Under the pieces are notes generated by a model that was not told the origin of the DNA, searched no databases, and was given only the letters and a program-made list of their open reading frames with translations. Both the position numbers and the translations under genes were made by a program. A stretch of 64,000 nt of DNA from Balanoglossus misakiensis (Eukaryota; Hemichordata), in the NCBI GenBank assembly GCA_040954595.2, contig CM082589.2, positions 5,022,001 to 5,086,000 of the forward strand, in the 5' to 3' direction. The first letter of the stretch is position 1. Every line of letters starts with the position of its first letter. Positions 42,915-55,423 of this stretch are shown piece after piece.

Positions 42915-45900
42915 TCTATACTATTATGATCGAAATCTGTCACGTACGCAGGCATCGTGTGTAGCCGCATGTAACTTTCTGCCTTTTTAGCCTAAATTTG
43001 TGTTACAACATCTATATTTGTGAGAAAAACGACATAGGCCTATATAGATTTGTGAGCAATAAATCCCGACGAATAACATCCACAGTCCCTCCGTTAGTCA
43101 GGTGGAGATTTGAGAAATTGTGACCCCCTCTGGCATTTTTTGGTACAAGCAAACCAAATATGTTTTTTGGTCAATTCGACTACGCTGATTTCGAAAATGC
43201 CTGTTCCCAAAAGATCTTTTTGAGATAAGAGCCTCGTTTTGGCAAATCAAATATGGCCGCCAAGGATCGCAATTCTCACATGAATAGCATCAAAGAAATG
43301 TTCACGTACCTCCTTAAACAATGAAAATAAAATACATGTTTACAACAACAACGTTTTTGGTTGTATAAACACAAACTAGCAACAATAAAACAATAATTAT
43401 GCAAAAATTTGCATATTGTATGAATAATTCGTTGATTTTTGGCTAACAAATAATAATAAAGCTAGGTGTAACAGTACATGTACTAAAAACTCACAATCAT
43501 TGGAAAAAAAATACCTTTTCTTTATTTTAATAAAGGACTTAAACCTTGTTCAAAACAACACTTCAAGTGTGAAGTTCATTTTGAGATAAGAGCCTCGATG
43601 TGGCAATTCAATATGGCCGTCTAAAGCCCTGTAGTGGAGCGGCCAAACCCTAATTTTCATAGCGATTGTGCATTTTGTGATATAAGCACCAAACTTGGCT
43701 CAGATGTGTGTTAATGTGTACTAAAAAATTCAGATAGGGAGCCACTAAATATCTGTTGATGAGTTTCCATGGCAACCAATTTTTCAAAATGGCCACCAAT
43801 ACAGATAATTTCACCCACCAAATAACATCTGTAAACACCAAAATAAATTTAGATTACTATATTTGATACAAGGAACTGTGGAAAGAATAATTTGCAAAGA
43901 TATTATGGTTACTAAACTACTTATAGGGGTAAGTAAGTTATCAAAACACAATTTAAAGGCACAACTTTTAATCCCTTTCGGATTAATAGGTGCTCCTCGA
44001 AGTCAAACCATACTGTCTATGGTCAAACATTAGGCTAATTGCGATATTTAACTTGCAGTTACGGAGTACGTAAATTACACATATGAATCACAACAGTTTA
44101 CCACCTTAGCTAATGATAATCATATAAACAGATCACCGATATATTCGAATTGCACACGGATGTGGGCTTGGCTTACTCGTGACTGGTAAAATTTCCTTAT
44201 CAACTTGATAGGAGAGTCCACTGCCCGAAATAGACGTTGATTCAAACTGAGTCCGCGGTCGTCACGTTTATTGGTCGACAGACATAGGGCCTCAAACGCA
44301 ATGCAATCTAAATGGACCCCGGGTAACGAACCACGCGGCTTTGTTTCGACCACAATCGCCACCGCAGCGTTGACAACGTTTTTTCGGGGCGTTGATGTTT
44401 TTCAAAATGCCATAGGAAATTAAAGAAACTTAAGTCAAATTGCTGAAACGTTAATAATCGACCATATGTCTTGATACTTTAGATCATGTATCAGTTCCAC
44501 TCCAGCAATTTTGGCGACTGTTAACAGAGTTGACCAAAAGATAAATGGTGTCTATGATTCCAAACTCATAAAAATTACACCGGAGGACACAGCATTATTT
44601 TATTTGTCGAGAATAGTGTCCATCATGCCATAAATATTGTCAAAAATGTGTGTTAATTATAGAAACCCAACTAAATATACAAGCAGTTGGCCTTTAGTTT
44701 GGTAAATGGAAAAACAGGTCTTATTGCAATTTTCTGGGATTAGGTGCCCCAAGGCTCCCAACAAGTCACTTGGAATGTACTTCCATTCTAATATCTTAAT
44801 GTGTAAAGATCTGACTTTGCAAGAGATATTACGGAAAACTTCATTTCATTTAATAGCATGAAGTAAGCGAAATCTTACTCTTTACAGAAAAGCTGTGATC
44901 CTGAAGACCTTTGGTGTTTTGAAGCTTATTTTCACTTTATCATTTTATTCTTTGATTTTGGGGGTTCAAAAATACACAAAATAACATGTCAAAATAGAAC
45001 TGCTGACTATCATCAAGGTGCGATTAAAATTATCGATAACATGAGCAATACAAAGCACTTCAAGCGACTTCATCAAAACGCTTTCCGAAGGACAAGTATT
45101 GGATGAAAAGTTTGAAACAGATTTTGATTTTGATTCCTAACATCTATCTATGTACATGCACCCTAGACATAGTTTGTTTCTATAGTAACTTTAACAAACC
45201 AATCGACTGTCATGATACTTGCTTTCTGCCATCATTTTATGGGGAAGTGATTCTTTATTTGCATGAATCATTTGATGAAGATAAAATAGAAAAGCTGGAT
45301 TCTGCACTGATTGAAACTGGTCAGATCAATTTATAAGGTTGAGAAACAAGATGCCGTTTTTTCCTGGGTTGACTAAATTTGGAATTTTGTTCATCAAAGA
45401 TATTTTTATGGGGAAAATAACGAATCAACTGAGCTTTACTTGTTAAACTTTTATCACAAAATGCCCAAATGTTACGAAAATTGTGTTTATGCCAGGCCAC
45501 TATTATAATATATATATATGGTTATACAGTGTTTTAACTAAGTTTGTTGTAACCGGGGTTATTACCAAACTTGAATTTCTTTAGCGACTGAATCTCGATC
45601 CTGTATTTACCCCTATAAGTAGTTTAGTGATGATATATATTTTGAAAATTACTCTTTGAGCAGTTTCTTGTTTCAAATATTGTAATATGAATTTATTGTG
45701 GTGTTTTATAATTGTTATTTTGTTGGTGAGATTATCTGTATTGGCGGCCATTTTGAAAAAAATGAAAAAATGGTTGCCATGGAAACTCATCAACAGATAT
45801 TGTGGCTCGCTATCTGAATTTGTTTAGTACACATTAACGCACATCTGAGCCAAGTACGACACCCAAGTGGATTAAACATACATGTATATATGTTGCCTCA

Positions 45901-46440
45901 CTGACACAATGTTCACTTTGCACACAGTATCATATATAAAAACGTAATAAAAATACACATTACTCTTTACTTATGAAGAGAAATTGTTGTTAGAGACCGG
46001 GTTTCAAAAAAACACCGAGGACGTCGGGCCATCAGTGTGCATTCAACGTCTTATAACTAAGCATGAATATACGGTGCTGGCATAATGTGAGTGTGGCCAT
46101 ATGATGCTTTCGCTATTAATGAACAACTTGTACGTTAACAAATGCCGGTTTTGTTGGCAAAAATTATGTTTTTGGCTTTTCACAACATTGAACATACATT
46201 CATAGTTCAATAACTTGTGAATTGTGGACCTAAACGTTCATACGTTCAATGTTCTGGTGTTTTTTAACGGAGCGATCGGTCACGATGTTACCAACGAGCA
46301 TGTACAGTCTAAACTAAATCCTCGTTGTGTATGTTTATTTGTTTGTTTTTGTTGTTTTTTACATGCTATTACATGTACATACAAATATGAAAAGTTTCAT
46401 TTCAGTTATTCATTAAAATGCAAACATTTGCCAAAAAACA

Positions 46441-46921
46441 TGTGAATAGACACCTCACAGGCCAGAGTTGTATCATTAGCTTTCAGTTGTCAATTTTAGC
46501 ATGACATCATGACTAATTAAGCTAATTTTGCATATTTTCCATGCTGCACCTTGTCTGACAAGGTAAACGATTGCATATTTGAATTCCTTGACCCTGAAAA
46601 CATTGGAATAGACACCTCACTTAACACCGTTGGCTCTCTTTTGTAGACCATTGATTTTAGATGGGCGTGTCACCTGTGACAACAACATGTGAATAGACAC
46701 CTCACAGGCCAGAGTTGTATCATTAGCTTTCAGTTGTCAATTTTAGCATGACATCATGACTAATTAAGCTAATTTTGCATATTTTCCATGCTGCACCTTG
46801 TCTGACAAGGTAAACGATTGCATATTTGAATTCCTTGACCCTGAAAACATTGGAATAGACACCTCACTTAACACCGTTGGCTCTCTTTTGTAGACCATTG
46901 ATTTTAGATGGGCGTGTCACC
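46441..46921. repeat. Tandem duplication, period about 247 bases
   Basis: Two nearly identical copies starting at TGTGAATAGACACCTCACAG (46441 and 46688). Within each unit GAATAGACACCTCAC occurs twice. The high identity points to a recent duplication. Confidence 0.95.
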
Positions 46922-47983
46922 TAATTAACATAAATTAGCATTTTTACCAATTCACCAAATGTTTCTAAATTAAAAAAATTGTGTAAAAATATTTAAATGA
47001 TATAAGAATATGATTTCAATAGACTATTATGGTGTTGACCTGTGATATTGCACCATAATGGCTACAAACAGCGTTTTCTTTTAGGTATTTCTAAATTATG
47101 ACGTCACAAATTAATTTGCCATTTTCGACATGAAAACGTGAAAAGAATTTTTGGGAACAGGCAAATTCGAAATCAGCGTATTCGAAATATCCAAAAACAA
47201 CTTGTTCCCAGCTTGTACCAAAAAAATGAATGACATGCTTTTAAAATGCTCATTTTCTGAAATTTCCACCTGGACCTGATTAACATAAATTAGCATTTTA
47301 CCAATTCACAAAATGTTTCTAAATTAAAAAAATTTGTTTAAAAATATTTAAATGAATATAAGAATATGATTTCAATAGACTATTATGGTGTTGACCTGTG
47401 ATATTGCACCATAATGGCTACAAACAGCGTTTTCTTTTAGGTATTTTGAAATTATGACGTCACAAATTAATTTGCCATTTTCGACATGAAAACGTGAAAA
47501 GAATTTTTGGGAACAGGCAAATTCGAAATCAGCGTATTCGAAATATCCAAAAACAACTTGTTCCCAGCTTGTACCAAAAAAACGAATGACATGCTTTTAA
47601 AATGCTCATTTTCTGAAATTTCCACCTGGACCTAATTAACATAAATTAGCATTTTACCAATTCACAAAATGTTTCTAAATTAAAAAAATTGTTTAAAAAT
47701 ATTTAAATGAATATAAGAATATGATTTCAATAGACTGTTATGGTGTTGACCTGTGATATTGCACCATAATGGCTACAAACAGCGTTTTCTTTTAGGTATT
47801 TTGAAATTATGACGTCACAAATTAATTTGCCATTTTCGACATGAAAACGTGAAAAGAATTTTTGGGAACAGGCAAATTCGAAATCAGCGTATTCGAAATA
47901 TCCAAAAACAACTTGTTCCCAGCTTGTACCAAAAAATGCCTGACATGCTTTTAAAATGCTCATTTTCTGAAATTTCCACCTGA
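46921..47983. repeat. Three tandem copies of a 355-base unit
   Basis: The copies start near 46921, 47276 and 47632 at CT(A/G)ATTAACATAAATTAGC, and each ends in AAATTTCCACCTG. They differ by a few substitutions and short indels. The end of the unit is the same sequence found inverted near 43096-43215. Confidence 0.95.
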
Positions 47984-48003
47984 CTACGTGTGCGGAGGGA
48001 CAT

Positions 48004-49187
48004 TTCTGTGTCACGGTGTGGGGAAAAGCGCCCTCACAATTGTGTTCGTAAACGTTCCATTCGTAAACATATCAGTACGAGATCCCAACCTCCCCCCAGT
48101 GTCAATTATCCATGTTAAAATACATGCTTCAATTGCAAAGCTAGAATTATCCATGCATTGCCACAGCTATCGAGAAAACGATTTGACCTATGAGGTTGTT
48201 TATTGCATACTCCGACGGTTTACGGAATCAAGAAAATGACCCACTATAGCCTATTCAGCGACAAAGTCGTTTGAATCACATTTACAGTGTATTCCACGAA
48301 GAGGAATTCAACAACTGTTAATAAGCTCTTCCTGCAGGCTACTAGAACCTATGAAACGCCTGATACCACCTGATACATTGTGTACAACTTTATTTCACTA
48401 AAGGCCATCTTTAAAGTGTACTTCACAGACAATTCTCAAAATAGGGAACATCTGCCACACGGACAGTATTTTGCCGTTATTAATTTTAAAACGGGACAAA
48501 GTGGAGACCGATAATCAATTGGACAGACGTTTACCATCGTCAAGGTCAGAAAAAATTACAGGCTCTATTAGGGCGCGTCACGGCATCAAGGCAATTATAC
48601 GCCCACACCGGCTGTTGAACGTCAACTTGTTGAAAGCCAGCCTTTTCGAAAAATCACCCTTTTCACGCAAAGCCGATTTTCTTTTTTTTAAACGATCACA
48701 TCAGTAAACAGATGCAACCTATGTCTTTGGGAGAAATATTTTATCATATGCAAACCGAAACAGGTCACCCTCAACAAACGTAACGAACTCGTCAGCACAT
48801 GTCGTCACTCCAGCAAATTCCTCCTAAAGAATTTCAAAACCTAGCCAATTAACACTACCCACCCAGCCCCTTTCAATATTCACTGCCATTCAAATGACCA
48901 AACGATGCATGGCAGTTCTTTCCAAGCCGCGAACAACTTTTATCCGACATTGACTTTATATATGCATGTATATATTCGGTTGAGTATCATCCAGATTTTT
49001 CAATTTTAGAATAATAACAAAGATAAGTGTACATGTACATGTACATGTACAATCATGTACGTCACTCTCTAAACAGCAGAGTTCAATAACAAAATTAGAC
49101 AATACAGTTCATAGATGACCTTTAATGAAGTATAATAGTACTACCTTGAGCCATTGATTACACCGGTGGTAGCATATGCCTACAGTA
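48004..49187. other. Non-coding interval between repeat elements
   Basis: It contains one small plus-strand frame (48471-48707) without recognisable similarity, and a short ACATGT alternating run near 49029-49050. Nothing else is supported. Confidence 0.5.
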
Positions 49188-49929
49188 AGGGAGCATTCGT
49201 TTTTTACAGGGAGGGGGGGGCCGGTGGAATTTGAGTCGCCGACTAAACGTAAAAGGCAACCCCCCCTGGAAATTACTTTTCTAAAATATGACCCCCCCCC
49301 CCCCAAAAAAAAAAAAGTTTATCCACCGGATTAAACTTATCATGGACACAGCGCTCCCATGAAAAGAATTTGAAACCGATGTTTCCCCTCATCAGTGGGT
49401 AGTAAAACTGAACATTTATTTTTTATTTTTTAAGTATTTGTATTCTGTGTTGGGAGACATTGTAAACCGAGAATTGAAGGGGGTGGGTTTGGGAGGGGGT
49501 GTCCCCCTCCCACATAAGAAAATTTTATAAAATACAGAGCTCAAAGCTGCATTTTAATGAACCCAGCAAAAGCAAATTAACGTCGCCGCTAAAAGTTATC
49601 ATGGGGTGGGGGCAAGTCCCCTGACCTGGGACACAAGATAAACCTGTCAATGATTGAAAGGTGTTGATGAATGGAGGGGGTGGGTGTGGGAGGGGGTGTC
49701 CCCCTCCCACATAAGAAAATTTTGTAAAATAAAGGACGCGAAACTGCATTTTTGTGGACTCAAAATAAATATTTAGCCGTCAAAGTTTTCAAGTCCCCCC
49801 CCCTTTCAGTCCCTATATAATAATCCCTTGATTATAAAATTTGTCCCCCCCTAAAAACTGCTTTGTAAAAGTAAACCCCCCCCTGATTTCCACCGGCCCC
49901 CCCCTCCCTGTAAAAAACGAATGCTCCCT
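49188..49929. mobile_element. 742-base terminal-inverted-repeat element with an internal repeat
   Basis: The left end reads AGGGAGCATTCGTTTTTTAC, then AGGG and a G run, then GCCGGTGGAA. The right end is its inverse (TTCCACCGGCC, a C run, CCTGTAAAAAACGAATGCTCCCT), about 40 bases with few mismatches. A block containing GGTGTCCCCCTCCCACATAA, then GAAAATTTT, occurs twice (about 49496 and 49696, a period of about 200). The flanks are GTA on the left and AAT on the right, so the target duplication is short or unclear. No transposase is present. Confidence 0.75.
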
Positions 49930-51006
49930 AATGTCAGCGGAACGATGAATTTGTTCGCAATTATTCATGCGGATGTAGCGCGTGTGATTCAGCGATAATT
50001 TCTTCGAAGTTGACTAGGTCGTCGACTCGAGACAACCGGAAAGGAATCAGAAACTGCCAAAGCTCCCGGTGGTAAAGGTTATTTCCTCCTTTGAAATTGC
50101 CCTTCAATTTCACTTGCAGGAAATTCGCTCTGCTGACAAGTGAATCGCGGCCGGGCCTTCGTGCTTTCATTGATCTGATTGGCGAAAGTAGTTCGCCTGG
50201 CGTCAATTGCCGACGCATGTATACATATGATTGAAAAATCAAACAAGTCGTCGAAACATGAGATGCCAATTTTCATATATATTTTTTCAACGATAAAATA
50301 CTTCAATATTCTCCGTACCCTTTGAAATCATCCCCATTAAGCCATATTTCCTGCATGTATATGCATCCTGGTGCATAAATGATTTTTGTAAGTCGATGGT
50401 CCGATCAAAGTTTTCACTATACGACGGGTAATAAGCTTAAGTGTTTAAGCATGAGGCGCTGACTTTTGTGAGAGTTCCAAATGTTACCAACATAGCCCTA
50501 GACCATACAGGGCCACCTTTAAATATGATGCAACTTATCTGGAAGAACCAGCGGCAAAATTTCCATCATTGGGTGAGGTACAGGTATATTTAATCCTTCA
50601 CACTGACAAGGGCCGCATACTGATTTCGGTATTAATCTCTATCCCAGACATGTAATCTTTCTGTCGGAGAAAGTTGTGAAAATGTTTTGTAACGAAATCT
50701 GTGAAACTAAAATATATCGAGGCTATACCACCTAATTCAATAAACATCATTACTTTCTTATGACGGTTCCGTTTGTACGTGCATTTTGAGTACAGACTGA
50801 TACATTTCTAATAGTTTCTCTCAGCCTATTTTGACATTTAGCTTAACTTCGCAGGTTATTATCCCTAAAGCTGTTATTTTCTTCTCAAATGTTAAATGTT
50901 CACCTGGAACGTGGGAGAGACTCACGCGCATGCGTGGCCACTTCGGAAGACCCTCAATGTTCTGACTTAAACACCTTGCTTCATCGGACTTCATCCAGTC
51001 GCCAAT
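49930..51006. other. Upstream region of the GPCR gene
   Basis: A minus-strand open frame at 49961-50269 ends ...RELWQFLIPFRLSRVDDLV and further residues. It has fairly balanced composition, but no splice-supported start and no family I know. The rest is AT-rich and non-coding by eye. Confidence 0.4.
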
Positions 51007-52098
51007 ATGAATTCGACAACTCCAAGAGTTTGCGAGGGCATTGAGTCTTTGTCGGATTCAGGTTTTGTCGATAAAGGGCGGGAAATCGTCGTCCTTGTGG
51101 CCAGTAGCCTGACAGCTACGGGTTGCTTGGTCGCCAGCGCAATCTTACTAACTATAATCATTATCGTGGGAAGTATCGGTAACGGAGTTGTAGTGTTTGT
51201 ACTTTTTGGTGTTAAGAAGATGCGTATCCCTCCGAACATACAACTGGCAAGCCAGGCTGTGATAGATTTGGCAGTCTGCGTTGTGGCAGCACCCATACGA
51301 CTGTACAACATAGTGAGAGTACTGAATGGTACTTATGATGTATGCTCCCAGCATATTCGCATCCTTTGCTACATAGAAATGTTCTTCATCCGTGCTTTCT
51401 TTGTGGCATCACTGTTGAACTTGACCATGATTAGTATCATGCGTCTGATCATCGTGAAAGGCCACAGACAAGGGAGCAAATCCACGGACAAGGTAATCGT
51501 TGTCGTCCTCATGTGTGTATTGTGTGGTATGGGAAATGGTGCGTACACCGTTACTACTGGACCCGACAGGGTGTGTATGCTTTTCTTCGCCGAGAAAGAT
51601 GCGGTTGAACAACCCCTGCCCGGCTTCGTTCCCATTCTGTGCTTTGTGGGATTTCTGATAACGAGCGTCTGCTACGGACTGATTTACAAGGAGGCCAGGC
51701 GATCGAACGCAGCAGTCCACTCACATAGTAACCAATCGCAGAATCACGACAGTACCCAAGGCCAAAGTTTGGCGACCACGCGTATTTGTGTTGCCCTAGT
51801 GGCGTCCTTTTTTATTTTATACTTTCCTGTTATTGCGGCATACGTAGTTTACCTGGCGACCGGCAGATCTTCTGCAAGAGACCCCTACATCGTTAATCTA
51901 GCGTTCACAGTCATTTTGGCAGATAGTGCATTGAATCCATTATTGTTTAGCTTTCAATCAAAAAGAATCATACCCACACTCAGGGAAAACATTGGCACCT
52001 GGTGCGGGTCTTCAAATACAGTTACACCTATAGTAGCTCAAAACAATTTGCCGGTTGTCTGTAACAACTTGCAGATACCAACTCCAAGTTGTGTATGA
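51007..52098 (+). CDS. Orphan rhodopsin-like (class A) G-protein-coupled receptor, intronless
   Basis: A single exon of 363 codons. An extracellular start with an NST glycosylation site is followed by seven hydrophobic segments, at about 35-66, 77-98, 115-142, 158-178, 203-224, 256-281 and 291-315. Family marks are GSIGNG in helix 1, LASQAVIDLAV in helix 2 (the sodium-site Asp), Cys in LCYIEMF and VCMLFF for the extracellular disulfide, and DSALNPLLF in helix 7 in place of NPxxY. The E/DRY motif at the end of helix 3 is MRL (ISIMRLIIV), and helix 6 has ILYFPVIAAY rather than CWxP. The third loop is rich in Ser, Asn, Gln and His. The ligand is unknown. Such intronless divergent receptors are common in invertebrate deuterostomes. 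The start ATG is the first in frame and has a reasonable context. Confidence 0.92.
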   Translation: MNSTTPRVCEGIESLSDSGFVDKGREIVVLVASSLTATGCLVASAILLTIIIIVGSIGNGVVVFVLFGVKKMRIPPNIQLASQAVIDLAVCVVAAPIRLYNIVRVLNGTYDVCSQHIRILCYIEMFFIRAFFVASLLNLTMISIMRLIIVKGHRQGSKSTDKVIVVVLMCVLCGMGNGAYTVTTGPDRVCMLFFAEKDAVEQPLPGFVPILCFVGFLITSVCYGLIYKEARRSNAAVHSHSNQSQNHDSTQGQSLATTRICVALVASFFILYFPVIAAYVVYLATGRSSARDPYIVNLAFTVILADSALNPLLFSFQSKRIIPTLRENIGTWCGSSNTVTPIVAQNNLPVVCNNLQIPTPSCV

Positions 52099-55000
52099 AA
52101 TAATGAAAGAACACTTAAGTGAATTTTGACATATTTTCATGTCCGGATCCTATTTTTTAACGTGGTGTATAATAACCACACTCTGTGATGTACAGATACA
52201 TGTACATGCACAACTTAATGCTCTAGCTCACATATTCACACACATGAGCTGGTCCATAATATTCTTATTTTATGCTTTTCCAACACAGAGTTCACAGAAA
52301 TAATTTATTTGTGAATAAAAAATACTATTTTAGTGATGTTTTTTCGTCAAGAAACCAGCAGTTGGATTGTAAGGATTAGAGTTATGGCGATATAAATGGC
52401 GGATGAATACACTTGGGTCAATGTGAAGAGGAGCACTGACGAACTGCGAGTACCATGTCACACCTTGTTGATAGCCATGCGGCTCTATGGATCAGTGCAA
52501 GTAAGCCGAAGCGTTGTTATCGCCCGATTTACGTCATCAGTTTTGATTCAGGCGACGACGACGTTGGTACCTGATGTTGAACTTTGTACATAACTTTCAA
52601 AGTTTTTATCAATTTACATTTTCGCGTAGCTTCTTTATCAAAGTCAAGGTGAAATGCGGCCGCCGTGATTTTACATTTGTGTACACTATAGACTGTCTGT
52701 CACTTGTTCCGGTTAGGTCAAACGTTTGTCAGTTCGTGATTACATTTTCAATTTTATACGTGTTGTATCTTTAGCTATCCATTGTGTTTCATGGTTCGTA
52801 ATTTTAATGCAGTGAGAAATAAAACAGTGTTTCATGGACAAGGGCGTGGCGTGATTGTTTCTCCCCCGGGCCCTTTCCCATTGCTGTCGTCGATTCGAAA
52901 GTAGTTCCGGGTGAATTTGCTGACGGTTCTGCGGTCCATATTGAACGACAAAGTAGTAGAGCGTATCTACTAGAGAAATTGATATTATAGTTGTGCAACA
53001 GCTGAATATTGGGGTCTGAGTTCAAAGAATGACACAGGCAATTATTTTAAGATAGAGGAATCAGTTTATGTACGTACATGTACTATGTATGTATGTGAAA
53101 CATCCTGGTCTACAGTGGTCTTTTTTATGTATGCTAATAAAATCTTTGGCGTTAACAATGCCAAGTATGAATCGTATTGATTGAATACGCACAAAGCCGT
53201 TGAAGTGTTCACTTTTAACTCTTCTGTACTTATATGGATACGTACGTTTTAATCACCGCTCGGGATGCCTATCGTTTTCTGCGAAAAATCATCATCCCAT
53301 GTCTGTTTAATGTAGAGTCAGGGGGTGAATTTGACCTTGAGCAAACGTACATAGAGAATCAGCCTTGTAAAATCGTTTGGACTAGACGAAAAACAAACCG
53401 TTGAAAATGTTGGCAAATCTTCCACATTATGTAAATCTGGTGGATAAGAAAGTTCGAAGTCCGGAAGACAAATGGATTAGGCTGTGTCCACCCGCCCGGC
53501 CCTTTTGTGACCCGATGCAATATGGCCACCGGTAGGCCATTTTAAAACATTTTTTTTTCATGTCCAGAGCCATTAATAACAGGCTTACACATAATCATGT
53601 GAGTCAATTATGTGGTTCTCTCGCAATGTTTTATTTGAAGACGCAACACATAGCCAATGATGTTAACGTTACAAAAGTTACAATTTTTGTTAATCTCTGC
53701 AAAAGTTTCATAGAAAGCTTGGCTCTCTTCTCAAGTCTCATGAGATCTCGTACTGAGTTGAAAATAATCTATTGAAATGGCGGCCATATCTGTAAGAGAT
53801 GCGAAATGGCGTTGTGAGAGGACATAAAATGTACAAGCGTCACCGTACAAACGAACCAGAACTCCCCTCCCATAGCACCCAGGGCTAATTATGGCTAAGC
53901 ACACACCACCTCGGCTTAAATATCAGCGTGCTTTGAGCACTGGGGATCTGGCAAGATCACTTTTCATCGAATCCCCCTCCCAACTTATCTCAAACAGCAA
54001 AAGTAATATCTTTGGCTTTGCAGAGAAAATCGAACTTAAGGCAACCATATGAACATCTATGCCATATCGAGATTGATTTCTTCACCTTTTAAAAATTGCA
54101 AGGTGAACAATTCTTTCTTAAGGCATTTAATAACAAGTAAATGGTAGTCGGCGACCATGCTAACAAAATAAGATGAATTTTGAAATATCATAGAGTAACG
54201 TAGTTTAACACCCGATTCAGACATAGTAAGGTTGAATTTGTAGTCATTTCGATTTGATTTTAACATTTTCGACCAACTTCTTAATACATGTTTGTTTTTG
54301 AGCCTGAAGTGATGTGTTTTGCAAATCTGCAATTTTCCTGGATTTATCCTTGGTAGTTCTGGCGTGCATTATTTGCCACGCCAGACATCCCTGTCATATT
54401 GTAGTGTGGGAAATCGGTGGACTGTGACGTCATTCTCGTCACTTACATCATCTTCTCTCAATCTTTTGAACAAGTCGAAGCAGTTCATACTGTTGTCCAA
54501 ACGTTTTCATGCCTCAGTCAGTTCGCAATGTACAAAAGTCTACACTGTAAGTGGTGTATAGTACAACAACTGATAATTGATTCGCCCATCATGCGCAAGG
54601 GTGTCAAATTTTAATTTCAAAGCGTTAGGCTACATACTGAATTGATGTAAAAAGTGTGTCCTGTGCAAACTAAACCCAGCCAATCGGCTACAATGTACTG
54701 CAAAACTGTACTAAGCAAATTGACTTCATCATATCGACACTCAGACAAGTAAAATGACTTCTGCTTGTATTAAACTGAAATCGTGGATAGGAACTCAATC
54801 AATTTATCTTCAAGAAGTGTGAATGCAAACACACGTCTGTAAGGCAGCAAGTAGCAAGCCGATGAATCTGCCCTGGGCATTTCCTTTCATGATATATTAA
54901 AACAACACTTGATCACGTTGTCGTGGTAACGTACCAGCAAATTAATCAGCAGAATTGGCATCAAGATAAGGGGCATGACAAAGGTCCTGTAGTGCATGGT

Positions 55001-55423
55001 CTGTCTTTTGATCGAACTTGTATCATCACTGGTACTAGTTCTGATCAAAATTGAAATTGGTCTCCCTATCTTAAAACGTTTTTGCTACCTTTGGTACCCT
55101 GCAGTCTTATTACTTTCAGTATTTTAATGGACAGATCCATGTCCAAGAAAATGGTAACAAAAGGAGTCAAAGCCAGAAGGTGTTCAATCATTGTCAATTT
55201 ATTTATCATACATTGTATAAGTTGTTTCAAATACATATCTTTATGTAATGTAATGTCTCTGATCAGTTGTGTTTGCCTATAGAAATCACTTACACAGAAT
55301 TTGATGATCATAAATGCTTCTTTTCAGTAATCTGTCTGCCTTCTCTCATACACTGTAGAAGTTGTTTCAAATAAATATATTCGATATGTGATATAGTGTC
55401 TTTGATCACAGTGATCACATGCA
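52099..55423. other. Intergenic interval between the GPCR and DHX36
   Basis: Mostly AT-rich with short unsupported frames. TTTATT near 55200, read on the minus strand as AATAAA, lies downstream of the DHX36 stop codon and could serve its 3' end. One possible first exon is listed separately. Confidence 0.5.
52396..52500 (+). CDS. Possible isolated first coding exon (doubtful)
   Basis: It starts MADEYTWVNVKRSTDELRVP and ends LYGSVQ in phase 0 immediately before a strong GTAAGC donor. No following exon was found in the next 3 kb, and a translated match cannot be checked here. It is recorded because the start, balanced composition and donor coincide. Confidence 0.2.

Larger units (their letters stand above)
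43078..48003. mobile_element. About 4.9 kb inverted-repeat element containing tandem repeats
   Basis: The left edge reads GTCCCTCCGTTAGTCAGGTGG. The right edge, inverted, reads GTCCCTCCG, nine bases, then TAGTCAGGTGG. The following 120 bases also match in inverted orientation (GGCATTTTTTGGTACAAGC, TACGCTGATTTCGAA, TGCCTGTTCCCAAAA). A second inverted pair lies further in: 43690-43830 against about 45705-45865 (CTTGGCTCAGATGTG, CTGTTGATGAGTTTCCATGG, AATACAGATAAT). The left arm also repeats TTTTGAGATAAGAGCCTCG twice about 360 bases apart. The centre (about 43.9-45.6 kb) holds only small unassigned frames, the largest at 44120-44362 (minus) and 45103-45336 (plus). I could not read a target duplication. 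Confidence 0.6.

Noticed and set aside
44120-44362. Minus-strand frame in the centre of the 4.9 kb inverted-repeat element as a transposase
   Set aside because: 80 codons with no recognisable transposase motif or acidic triad context.
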